Assembly (NCBI RefSeq): GCF_021155775.2
Contig: NC_060236.1
Location: 4,145,001-4,209,000 of the forward strand
Reading direction: 5' to 3'
Length of the DNA: 64,000 bases
From: Neodiprion pinetum
Lineage: Eukaryota; Arthropoda; Insecta; Hymenoptera; Diprionidae
The notes beneath the pieces are model-generated. The model made no database searches and was not told the origin of the DNA. It saw only the letters and a list, made by a program, of their open reading frames with translations. Each line of letters opens with the position of its first letter. Position 1 is the first letter of the stretch. Of this stretch, positions 46,064 to 57,500 are shown piece by piece. The translations under genes and the position numbers were made by a program.

Positions 46064-49000
46064 GGTCCTTTTTTCTGGATGACTCTTGATATCAGTTCCT
46101 GAAATGAAAGCTATAATGTGTGTTTGTTTGTTTTCTTTTTTTCTCAACTTACTTTACGTAAATTAATTGAAATTCCGAATTCGACGCAAGGTTGTCGCAG
46201 CAATTAGTGATTATGGCAAACGATATTTTGATCTGTCAGTATAATAATTATGTATCAGCCTTGGGGTTCGAACAATTGGCAATAAAATGGGGGAAGAAGA
46301 TTCTGTATAAAATACTTTACGTAATGCAACCACGATGTTGAAGTTAGTAACGTTATCGTAACGATTCATAAGGAAAAGTCCTTAAACTTGGTGATATTGG
46401 AATTGTTTGAAATTCAGTAAACCGAAATAAAACAAAATATACTCATATTTCGAAATCTACGTTCCTTCAAAGTCATTGTAAAAATGAGAAAAGAGCGACG
46501 TTTTCCCAATGCTTCGTTACGATAACGTTACTAACTCCAATCTCGTATACAACCGGTGAATGAAGAAAGACAGACGGGATAGTTTTCGATCGAGGTGTTA
46601 GGATATCTCGAAGAATTCGTTGGTCACGGTCACCGTGACTCATTCCGTAACTGCGTGCGCCGTATTTCGTCACACTTCTTGTTATGGTATTTAAATACCC
46701 GTTAAACGAACGATATATATTCTTGGCCCGTCAAGTTTTAACCCGGAAATCCCATACAAATAGATCGCAGCTAACAATAAACGGCTACGGTAAATAGTCG
46801 GTATTCTCAGAATATGGTACCGCCAGTTATTCCAAAGTAGCGAAATCACTAATTCGTAAAAAGTTTAATTACAGGGCATTAACAATGAGGCGGATGAATC
46901 GACAAAAATATTGGTCAGATAGAATTCTAGAAACGGTATTATTTTTTAAATCTTACAAGCTGCGACACCCAGAACCGTTTGAATGATTGATGGTATAAAA
47001 AGGGTGGGATCAACTTGATCTACAGCTAATGTCAACGAGCGTCAAAATCAATGGTAAAAATAACGAAGTTCATCGTTTCAAATTTTCGACACCGCAGTTA
47101 TCGCGCCAAAAAAACCGGTTTTAAACCACGCGTTAAACACTTCAGAGCCTTTCTCCAGCCGTCCCTGAATAGTATATCGTGCGAGGCCAGATCCGCAGAA
47201 CACATTTCAGCGTTTGAAAAGTGTTGAGAATTTTAATATTACCAAAATTGTATGCACAGTTGCCGAAGTATAATTATTACAACAGAATGCGCACAGTTTA
47301 AATGGAATAAAAACTTTTGTCACAATGAACTGTGATCGAGAAGTGGAACACAATTCGTAGGACAAGCACAAATGTAACATGTACTTCTAATAACAAGAAG
47401 TTTTTAATCATTTATTAAACATAATCACAGTTTCACTGGCCAAGGCTATCGCATTTTCAGTAAGAATAATTTATTGTTAAATGCATGCACGGAGTAATTT
47501 TCTATGAAAACATCGGCAAGTGGACGCGGCGGTTATTCTGTTTTATAAACCAACCTCTGTCAGAATAGAAACGAAGAAGATTTCCTCACTGTAAATAAGA
47601 ATGCACGATAATTAAACGCGGTGAACCGTTGATTACACCACAATAACAGAGGTTTGATGATTGTTTGTGAAAGGAATCCACGAGCGCGATATGTTACCCC
47701 GGCGAGTTTGCAGTGTCAACTGAAATAGAACCGAACCTGTATACCAGTACAACGGACGCGATCGAGGTATACGGCTTGCGATGAACGGTTCTTCCGATTT
47801 CTCGCACGAAGCACGCCCATCTGTTTATACCCGCGACCCCGAAGGACTCCACGACAGAGACGATCACAATCTGCATCGACTGCAAGGCGATATCTAATAT
47901 AGTTGACACTGTGCACGTTGATGCAAATTTTTATTTACATTTATAATAACTGGATAAATTAAATGAATAAATTAACCAAGAATCAAACGAGTCAGTCGGC
48001 GGTAATCGGAAAATTCCTGCAGTTGATGCGACAAACAGATGCGAGTATAATCGATTAATCCGGAGGTGCACGAACAATCATTAGTGCCAAATTGAACTAT
48101 ATTTTGGTAAATAGATGATGTTTTTTCTCAACATTTCTTAATTTGACTGTACAATAGAACTCAATCTAGTTCACAAATTCATCTATTTCTGAGACAATAT
48201 ACAACCGTACTGTTCTTGTATTATTTTTAAGAGATAACAAACGGTGGCTTCTGTAGCCGATCGCGCTGACACTTGCAAATTACAAAGTTTCATATTAGAA
48301 CCGTATTTGTCATATTGCTCGTTTTGGCCATCCATTAATGTACTGAGTAGGTGCATGCCCCGATGCTGCAGGCGATGAAACTGAAAACTCTGCGAGGCAC
48401 GTAATGTACGGTGCTACTCGGTGGGAATTCCCTTCTTGCAAATCATGTTACGTATTGTAAATACCGTCCGCAGGTCGTGTGTTGCACGTTCTCCGCATTC
48501 CCGATGAAATACTGATGTGGGTCGAGCGAGCACAAATGCGCAGGCACCTAAGTATGATTTACGCCGTTACATTGTGGAAATTTCTCTGTATTTCTTAACG
48601 GAGGTCGTATGTCCACGGTCCGTTTTATTCGCGAGGGTCAAACCGAGTGTCTGTTTCCTTCTCTGCGAATGTACGTTTAATACAGGTGTATAATAAACAA
48701 TAAATAAACGACAAAATGACTAGGCGAATAAATTAAACCATGAAATAGCGCTCAAGTTGCTGCTTGACAAGCCAAGCTCGCGGTTTCATCCATTCTTCCC
48801 TTCTGCAGCCGAGGACATTACTTTCACTTTTCAAAGTGATTGCTGCTACGGCATTATACCTCGTTCCCGCTTCTGATCGCTACTACTCACACGAATGGAT
48901 AGAATAGGTAGATAGGCGTGACAGAGCACCGTTCACCTGTCTCTCTAGATAAGAGAATAACGGTTCTGCATTCACTCTTTTGTAAATGTACACATGTATA

Positions 49001-49591
49001 TGCGTGGACATACGCCAGGGCGGAGGTTTTTAGTTATCACAATTCAGTTAGGATACACATGTGAAACATTCGGTGAGCAACCAAGGGTTTAGAAATGTGA
49101 CAAACAAAGAATTTAGCACGGAGCAATGTAGATACGAAATACGTGGATTATTATACCGTCAAGTATTTCTATTAAACTCGTGTATTGCTCAGGTAAAATC
49201 CAGAGAAGAATGCATACGTGTATGTCCATTGAAGCACTCTTCAACATTCAATGATTCATATCCATATGAACAAACGTACTGCTTTTAAGAAACTATTCCT
49301 TATAATGAAATGCCTGTGTAAAGTAATTTGTTAGATAAATAAAAATGTTATTCTCATTTTCCTAATCCATTTATAACCAAATAAATATACTGTTAAAAAT
49401 ACTCTCAAGTAGTGCATAAAATACGTTAAAATAACTTTTCCTTGTCACGAAACTGCCGTCGTTACACTCGATCTGCAAATATTATAGTTATCCCGATAGC
49501 GCATGAATAGTCAAGCAGATTGATTCTTCAGGTAAAATAGCACTCATGTACGTTTAATAACTACACAACATTCCCTGGAATGCAGGAATGA
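46064..49591. other. 3.5-kb spacer between yellow genes A and B
   Basis: I looked for remnants of the yellow motifs (NPYPSWEAH, RLWVLD, FHPLCS) and found none. The left end should hold the gene A promoter and the right end the 3' flank of gene B. The stretch is long for this gene-dense array and could carry shared regulatory DNA. Confidence 0.45.
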
Positions 49592-51402
49592 TCAGACTGT
49601 GCCACAAGTCCAGACGAGGATAACAACAATCAGATGTGAAACCAGACCCTGAATTACACCCGAGTGTGTGGCTCCACGAGAACAGACGGTTCCTTCTATG
49701 GCCTCCTCCACAGACCCGGATAAAACTCTAAAGTTGTATTGATCAGGGTCCAGCTGATCGTACATGAAGGTTGGAAGCCGGTCCGAAAGCACCCAAATGT
49801 TACTATGATTATCGATCTGAAAAGAAGAGGGTTATCTTTCTCTCGTATCAATAAAAGAGGAAAACACTAAGCCCCGAGAAAGATAGGTTGCACTGACCTT
49901 AATGTCAGCGGGGAAAACTAAAGTCGTGTTATCCGCGTAAACGCGGGCCACATTCGTGAGACTGTAACTGGTCCCAGGATTCCAGCATGAAACGGCATTT
50001 GCGATCGAAAGGGCGTGGAAGAGGATTCCAGTCGTTTGATCTAGGTAGCTGGCTGCACCCTGGCCATTGATACCTCTGGTACCCACCACCGTAAAATTGT
50101 GAAAACTATCTGTATGTGTAGAAAAAAACAGGTACATCGTTGTTAGTCATTAATTGACATTATACCTTGGAAATGTTAAATCAGAAAGTGGAAAATAACA
50201 TCACCTGACGATGTTGCGAGTACGGAATCTCGAAGCAGCTCAGTACTGACGGAGAACTCAGCATTGCTGCAGAGCGGATGGAAGTACAAAGTGCTGTATC
50301 CATCTTCTTCGGGGGCCAAGGCAAGATTTACAACACCGTCCCACCATTGGAAGGAAAGTCCGGAGACGTTGAAATTTCCAGCCTTAAAAAGTTCGGAGTT
50401 CGATAATTGGTGTGCAATTGCTTCTATCCAAGTTTACACACATTCTTTCGAACTCTGAATTTTTTCAACGGGCTATGATTCTTGAAGTTATTTTTTAACG
50501 GAAGATACATATACGCGACCGGTGTAAGTTTACATTACTTTTAAAAACCATGGGTAGACTTTACGCTTTTACCAGTGGATCTGGGTGAAAGTAGTGGTGT
50601 TCAACGAGCCAGGAATCGTTACTGGCCCACGAGTAAACTATGATTCCCGGACCTTGAAGTTCGGCAAGGTAGGCGAAGGAATCGTTACAGGCGGCATCCT
50701 CGACGACGACATTTCCAAAGTGCGATTTTTCCGGATATTGATCCGAAGGGATCGCGTAATTGCGTAGGAGCTGATCGGTCGTCAGATCGTAGATGATCAA
50801 GGATGGCGTAACCAGTTGCTCCCGAGTCCCGGTGAGGTCTTCAACGCCCATGTCGAGGACCCAAAGACGATCACATTTGTCTGCCCAGATGCGAAAGGTC
50901 GAGACAATTTCCGGTACGCTGTTGTTACCGTACTCATGAGCCTCCCAAGAGGGATACGGATTGAGCAAAGGTGACTCGCTGGTATCTGGATGTAAAGATC
51001 ACATTTTACTCGCCCATGATCAGGCACGATCGACGAAAAATCTAACGCAAACATATGTGATCTGTTATTATATGCTTATGGTTTTTACAATCGAAAGTTT
51101 TTATTGAATATTGCACGTTGCTCACCGTTCAAGTAAACGTAGTTCAGGGTGGCTACAACACCCGGTTTCCATCGCGGTATAGTGATGAAAAGTCGATCAC
51201 CCGCAACCTCGAGTCCCAGAGGATTATTGTTCGCTTGAACATAGTGCGAAAATAGTAGTTGCGTATCTTCATTTGGCCAGGCGTACTCAAGAAGCTTCCA
51301 TTGGTAGACTACTTGAAGATTGTTGATACCCTTCGCACTTTGCACAGTTAGTAAAACCAAAATAAACACTGTGGCATGACCGTAATTGACAACGAGTCTC
51401 AT
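49592..51402 (-). CDS. Yellow/MRJP family protein B, short hydrophobic tail
   Basis: Exons: 51402-51126, 50985-50573, 50382-50205, 50109-49898, 49816-49592; 434 aa. A signal peptide (ATVFILVLLTVQSAKG) and the same motif series as its neighbours are present: VVYQWKLLEYAWPNEDTQ, LNPYPSWEAHEYG, CDRLWVLDMG, GIIVYSW, LYFHPLCS, GTRGINGQGAASYLD, NIWVLSDRLPTFMYDQ. The three internal exons are 413, 178 and 212 nt, exactly as in genes A and C, so these arose by tandem duplication of a whole gene. After GTVCSRG it ends in a short hydrophobic segment (LVSHLIVVILVWTCGTV) with no long linker. Several NxS/T sites (NVSG, NDSW, NFTV) fit a secreted glycoprotein. Substrate and function cannot be deduced. Confidence 0.9.
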
Positions 51403-52022
51403 ATTACTTCACGTCTATAGTTATTCTTGTTATATTTAATTTCGGTTACCGGCTATTTTGTAACATGCACATACATACAGTGACTACTAAATGAACCCTG
51501 GAGATAAATCCAGATAAAGTGACCGCACTGAACCTTCTACGTTCACCAGTCTATTTCACTGGTCTTGTAAAAGTTTTAGAAATCGGTACGAAATCTTATA
51601 TGTACATTATGATAATTCGGTTATCAGTACGATAATGCTAAATTATATGATTACATTATAACCTTTCTTTATATGTTATCAACTTTTTATCAACTGTACT
51701 AACACATCGTCATACGAATTATCCAATAGATTATTAGAGTACACATCTCTGACACGATACCAGTTGGAATGTTTCAAGAAGATCCCACCATGTTTTCCAC
51801 CGTTTGAAGAGATAGTCTAATCGGTGTAAATACATTGTAAGTTGAAAAGCTGCAAGTAAGAGGAAATGTTGACAATGGGGATTTATTATAGTTTCTACAT
51901 CAGTGATATGATTACAAAATTATATAGAGCAGAGGAAAGTTTCATTAGTCATACGGTCGGTGTCAATGTTTACAACAAATTCTTGACGAAATCTACGCCG
52001 ATGATATCAGATTCGTGTCATT
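51403..52022. other. Intergenic between yellow genes B and C
   Basis: About 620 nt between the gene B start codon and the gene C stop codon, AT-rich, with no coding signal. It must hold the gene B promoter. Confidence 0.5.
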
Positions 52023-54544
52023 TTAGGTTTTCTGGGCACAGGGGGTCCCGGCTATGGCATTTTGCACGGATCCGGTCCAAACCTGGAAGTTATAGTTGTT
52101 GGGATCCAATTGAGAGTACATAAAGACCGGGAGGAGGTCAGCCATCACCCAGATATTGCTCTGAGCGTCGATCTGGAATAAGAAAAATATGCGACATGAA
52201 TTTTATTATAGCAGCAGTAACATTAAAAAAAAAAAAAAAAAAAATGGTTTGATCGATTTCTGACCTTAATGTCGCTGGGAAAAATCAAGGTATCGTTATC
52301 TGGAAAAATCAAGCCTATGTTTTCAGGACTGTATTTAGTTCCGGGTTTCCAACATGCTATGTTGTTTGCGATAGAAAGTGCGTGAAAGAGGATTTCACTC
52401 TTTGGGTCCAGGTAACTGGCAGCGCCTTGGGTGTTCGATCCTCTAGAACCCAGTGCATGGAATTCATAGAAGTTGTCTGAAATCAAAGGATACACTGTGT
52501 TACTGGTCATTTGTTGATTTGATATTTAGACAATTTATTTTACTGATCTGCTGGAAGTACTTTTTCCAGGTATGCGCTCCTGTACCCGAAGTACTTCCGT
52601 GTCTACAAAAAACTCGTCATTGCTGCAAAGTGGGTGAAAGTATAAGGTGCTGAAGCCGTCTTCTTTGGGGGCTAGACTCAAATTTATGATACCGTCCCAC
52701 CAATGGTACGAAAGGCCGGACGAGTTAAAACTTCCTGCCTAAACAGACAATTGATTTTATAGACTTCCACTACAATTAAATCTGCCTGCTTCAACTGGAA
52801 TTTGTATTCTGGAAATGCAGTAGGTCCAAAAAATATTTTCAGAGAGGTCATTTTTAAACATTCTAAGCTCGACAGTACACTTTGACAAAACTACGCAAAA
52901 AGGGTACAAGTTTTACCATAGGATCAGGACTAAAGTAGTGATGCTTGACTAGCCAGGAGGTATTGTTGGCCCAGGAGTAAACGATGAGACCCGGTCCCTG
53001 GAGGTCAGCAAGATAAGCGAAAGCATCATCGCAAGAGGCATCCTCAACGACTACGTTTCCGAAATGCGATGGTGTCCGATATTGATCCGATGGGATCACG
53101 TACTTGCGGAGGAGTTGATCGGTGGTCAAATTATAAATTAGCAAGGCCGGTGGAGCCCACAGTTGTTTATTACGGATATAGCTTTCATATCCCATGTCCA
53201 GGACCCAAAGACGATCGCATTTATCCGCCCAGATGCGAAATACTGATACAACTTCCGGTACCTTACCATCGCCATGTCGATGTGCCTCCCACGAAGGATA
53301 GGGATTAAGAAGTGGTGACTCTTTCGTATCTGTGAGTAAAAAAAAAAATTTTTTGTTAAGGCCAGGTTGCTCCAAACAATTTTGAAAAAATCGAAATTTT
53401 TTTTTCATAAATTGCTACTGTATACTCGTAGAAATAGTATAGAATTAGTTCCGAAGGTCAGCAAGACCGAGAAGCAGGTGTAAAAGAGTGGGAAGCGGTG
53501 CGGTAAATCCGGCCGCTCGAACGGCTTCGGATCGTCTTATTGTTTTGTTCCCCTCTATTTCATTTTCAGAATGATGCTTACGAAGATCAGGAAGGAATCG
53601 TGTATGAAGCTGGAATGGATATGTGAGTAAAATTCACTTTTTTTTACGATTTTTCACGAATAAAAACTTTAAACTGATTTTTCTCCGAACCACGTTTTTT
53701 CGCATGGATGACACTCTCATTTCAAAACTATTGCACTTATCGATATGAACCAAACGGCATTTTACTCTTTATATGTCTGGCCTCAAGCAGAACCAGAAAT
53801 ATTCATTATTATTTAATAAAGTTATAAACAATTAAAAGTGAAAAAAAAGGGTAAAAAAATTCAAAAGTCCGCCATTTTGTTTTTTTTTCATGGAAAATGT
53901 TTCATTCTGCTTGAGGCCATAGCCAATTCGATACAGAACATGAAACCGTTTTATTTTTTGCTTTCAGATAATTCGTTTCCAAGAAATGATGTCATCCATC
54001 TACTAATCAGATGAGTTTCAGCAGCCATTCTCAAAACCGCCATTTTGAAAAAAAAAAAGTTTTTTTCAAGTAATTCCATATATGTGCTTTCATATGTAAA
54101 AAAAATTGAACTCAACATGTTTTGTACTATGAATAAAATTTATTGAAAAAAATTACGTTTTTTGGAGTAACCTGGCCTTAATAATGGGAACAAATAATGG
54201 ACGAATAGGGTCCATTAAAAAGCGATTCAAGTTCCGAGGGTTTTCGAAAGTTTCTTACCGTTTAGGTAGATGTAGTTCAGGGTGGCTGCAACACCCGACT
54301 TCCATCGCGGTATGGTGATGAAGAGCCTGTCACCGGTTGCTAATACTCCAAGGGGATTATTGTTCTCTCGTACATAATCGGGGAAGAGTTGTCGGGTTTC
54401 TTGATCTGGCCAGGCAAAATCCAGGAATTTCCACTGGTAGGCGACGCGCAATTTTTCGGTGGCCATTGAACTCTGTACCGCACTAACAATGACCAGGAAC
54501 ACCGCCGGGAAGAAGCCGCAGCTGAACCATCCGCAGACCCTCAT
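52023..54544 (-). CDS. Yellow/MRJP family protein C, tail-less
   Basis: Exons: 54544-54259, 53329-52917, 52738-52561, 52476-52265, 52172-52023; 412 aa. A signal peptide (FFPAVFLVIVSAVQSSMA) is followed by VAYQWKFLDFAWPDQETR, LNPYPSWEAHRHG, CDRLWVLDMGYES, GLIVYSWANN, LYFHPLCS, GSRGSNTQGAASYLD and NIWVMADLLPVFMYSQL. It stops at GTPCAQKT, without the hydrophobic tail of A and B, so it should be freely secreted. The conserved SDR in NIWVLSDRLP is changed to MADLLP. The third exon ends at an unusual GTACTT donor; its length (178 nt) matches the paralogues, which supports the call. Intron 1 is 929 nt, against 76 and 140 nt in A and B, because of an inserted TTAA element. Confidence 0.88.
53360..54177. 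mobile_element. 818-bp TTAA-flanked inverted-repeat element in yellow C intron 1
   Basis: The element starts GGCCAGGTTGCTCCAAA and ends with its near-perfect inverse, TTTGGAGTAACCTGGCC. It is flanked on both sides by TTAA (53356-53359 and 54178-54181), the target duplicated by piggyBac- and Kolobok-type transposons. It has no transposase frame, so it is non-autonomous. Inside is a second inverted repeat (GCCTCAAGCAGAA near 53780 and its complement near 53905), two CCGCCATTTTG words, and an exon-like block. It lies in the intron, opposite to nothing essential, and should be removed by splicing. Confidence 0.8.
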
Positions 54545-57500
54545 GTTTAGACCTGAATTCGTCTTACCTAATGGTAGAACCTACGTAAAAAGCTCTTCTG
54601 CATACCTCGTTCTCCATTATTTTACAGAGCATTGGAAGAAAATCCTCTTTCACTTTGCGAAGGTATTCATGTGCAGAGACTAAAGTATAATCGAGTGTTT
54701 ATAGACATTCACCAAAGTTTATGAGGCAGTATCTGATACATCAAGTTACACGTATAACTGGTCTTTATCGCTTAGTCAAGCATTTAAATGGTTTCGATGA
54801 ATATTAATTTACCTACTCTTACGTAACCATTAGCGTATAGAAATTTGAAATCGTTTCAGAACGATTCTTCGCGATTAGTCTGTACTTTGGTAGTCATTAA
54901 AAAAAGAGTCGACGCCTAGATTGCGAATAACGCATATATGGGCGGAAAAATGTTGTGGCATTTTTGAGTTAACACACATATAGGGCCATTTAAAAAAAAT
55001 GTAATACATCGATTTAACTGTTGTTTAGTAAACCATACTTTTAAAGTCGCTAAATTTGAATCTGGAATGGCATTTACAAAACTCAAAATGGCGGATTCAA
55101 TACAGCGAGAGAAAATTCGGAAAGTAGTTAGATTTCGAAAAAAATTTGTATCTCCAGATGTTTATCTTTGAGTATTTTGAGTTTGAGCTCTGACTTCGAA
55201 ATAGGGAAATGTGGAGGCAAGACTGGACAGACGTCGTAATACGTGATGCAATGCATCAATCACGATAGTATAAGCGACGTTTACTATTTTCCATCGGTCG
55301 CCGACAGCCGCCCGAGTCGCATTATAGACGAAGAACCCTTTTCGCCACTAGTAAAAAAAAAAACGAAAATTCCTCGTTTCTGCTATAATTTTCCATCTAA
55401 ATAATTTATGTGACATTGATATATATGTTAATATAATAATTTGACTACAGATGTTAATGTCAATAGAAATTAGTGCGCCAGCAGGTGGGAGCATGATTTT
55501 CCAATCACCGTTTATATTTCTGTTACAATTTTTGTTTTTGTTCTAAATTAGCTACTGGGGCAAGATGGGCGAATACGCATTTGTTTATATGTCACTGTAC
55601 TAAAATTGAATGTCTCTCATTTTGGGATACAACGCACGTATGTATGTGAAGTGTGCGAATCAGACTAGTAACGAAAGTTCATGGGTACGGTGTATATGCT
55701 CTTTTTACTATATTTTAATTTTCAGAATGTTGGTATCGAAAATTGATGTAAACGCGAATGCCAATTGTAAGACTGATTGCCAATGATCACATATCTAATT
55801 AACGTAATACTTAAATTGTAAAAATAATGTGTTTTATTTATGCTTAAAGCTGGATGTCCCCATCACGCCCCGACTTACTTTCGTCGGAATCAAACTATTC
55901 CTCTAATTTGCATCGACCATGTTGAATTTTGGAAATCTGATTTCATATTCAAATTCAGCGACCTTAAAAACCGCAATGCTGAGATTATAGCATAAATCTA
56001 TCGAAATTTCTTTCCAACCCAGAAGTGACACGAAAATCTAATAATTATCATATAAAAATTTCAAACCATTGTTAAATGATGTTTAGACTAATCTTTTCTT
56101 CGAACACATTATCTTATAAAAATATGACATTTTACTTTCCGAAGTATACGTGTAATCGCGTAATAATTATTGGCCAGCAAAGATTGCAGTCACTGCACGA
56201 CATACACAACAAAGTTTTGCTAATCTTTCATGCTATATATCACCTCAACTTGGATCTGGATAGGTAATGTAATAGGCAATTGCACCAGCGATGTATCGGA
56301 ATGAAAATTCTTGTAATAATTACCGTCAAACGCAAATGGTGAACATCTGTGGCAGATTGGCCAAATTCTTGCACGATATTACCACACTGGGTTTGTCGGG
56401 TCGACTGAAGAAGAATTTTTATCTTCCAACCAATTACGCTATATGATTATGAAGGCATGTTTATTCGACGGAATACATCAGATAGAAACAGGTTCGAGAC
56501 GTTCTTCGATACGAACTCTTAATCAAGTCGAAATATTCTACAATCCTTGACGAGTTTGCAAATTTAAGTTAAATGCAAACATTTCTTACATGTATAATTT
56601 TTTGCGTAAGGAGAGTATTAACGGACAGGCAAATTGTTGACAGGAAATGCTGAAAATTAGATGTATGCGAAGATTTATTTTTATTTGTTTAATTTTTTTC
56701 ACTAAAACACTTGAGATACAACATTTGGTGTTTGTATAAGTGTGTGGCGGATCGTTGCAGCTGAAAATCAACAGTGCTATAATTTGGTCTGCATCGTGTA
56801 GATATATGCATAATTCCTGCATAGGGATAGTTTTACACATAAATACATGTATGTATGTATGCAGGTAATTGGTACAAAAAAAAAAATAAAAATAAAATAA
56901 AATAAAAAATAAATTAAATAATATTCTGTCCAAATACCTTACTGAACTGATAAAATCCATCCATATAATTATCTTCTCTATTACCGTGTAAATGTATAGA
57001 TTAGCGTAGATATGCGCATAGTAATGAGATCGATACACACAGACCTGGCTAAGCATTCTCTATTGAAGTGTTGAAGCGGCGCACTGGACTAGTTTTATTT
57101 CTCATAATGAACACGTGTGACATAAAATTAGATTTCTATGAAATGAGTACCTCCTTAAAGTAATACAATTTAATACATCCCAATTTCCATTGTCAATTAA
57201 AACAAAAAAAAAAAAAAGAAAAGAGGAGAATCCAAAATTTCAGCAATACAGTTCTCAAGTGTCAGCGCCTCAACTCTCCAATCACCAAGTAAGTAATTTA
57301 TATTGTGTTTCATGATTCTTAATTAATGAAATTTACTAATATTGTTTCTCGGTCCAGCCACGCGTCAATTAAGCCAAGTGAAAAATATCCAGTTTTACAA
57401 ATACAACCGCGGCAAAATTATATTTCGCTTCTTCTATGAACATTTCTATAAATAATTAAGAAGCCTGTATAAAGAGCTTCCTCCTGCTATCATTTTCTAA

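Noticed and set aside
56586..57056. 156-codon minus-strand frame rich in Tyr, Phe and Ile
   Set aside because: It comes from an A/T-rich low-complexity stretch with no domain, conserved motif or splice site.
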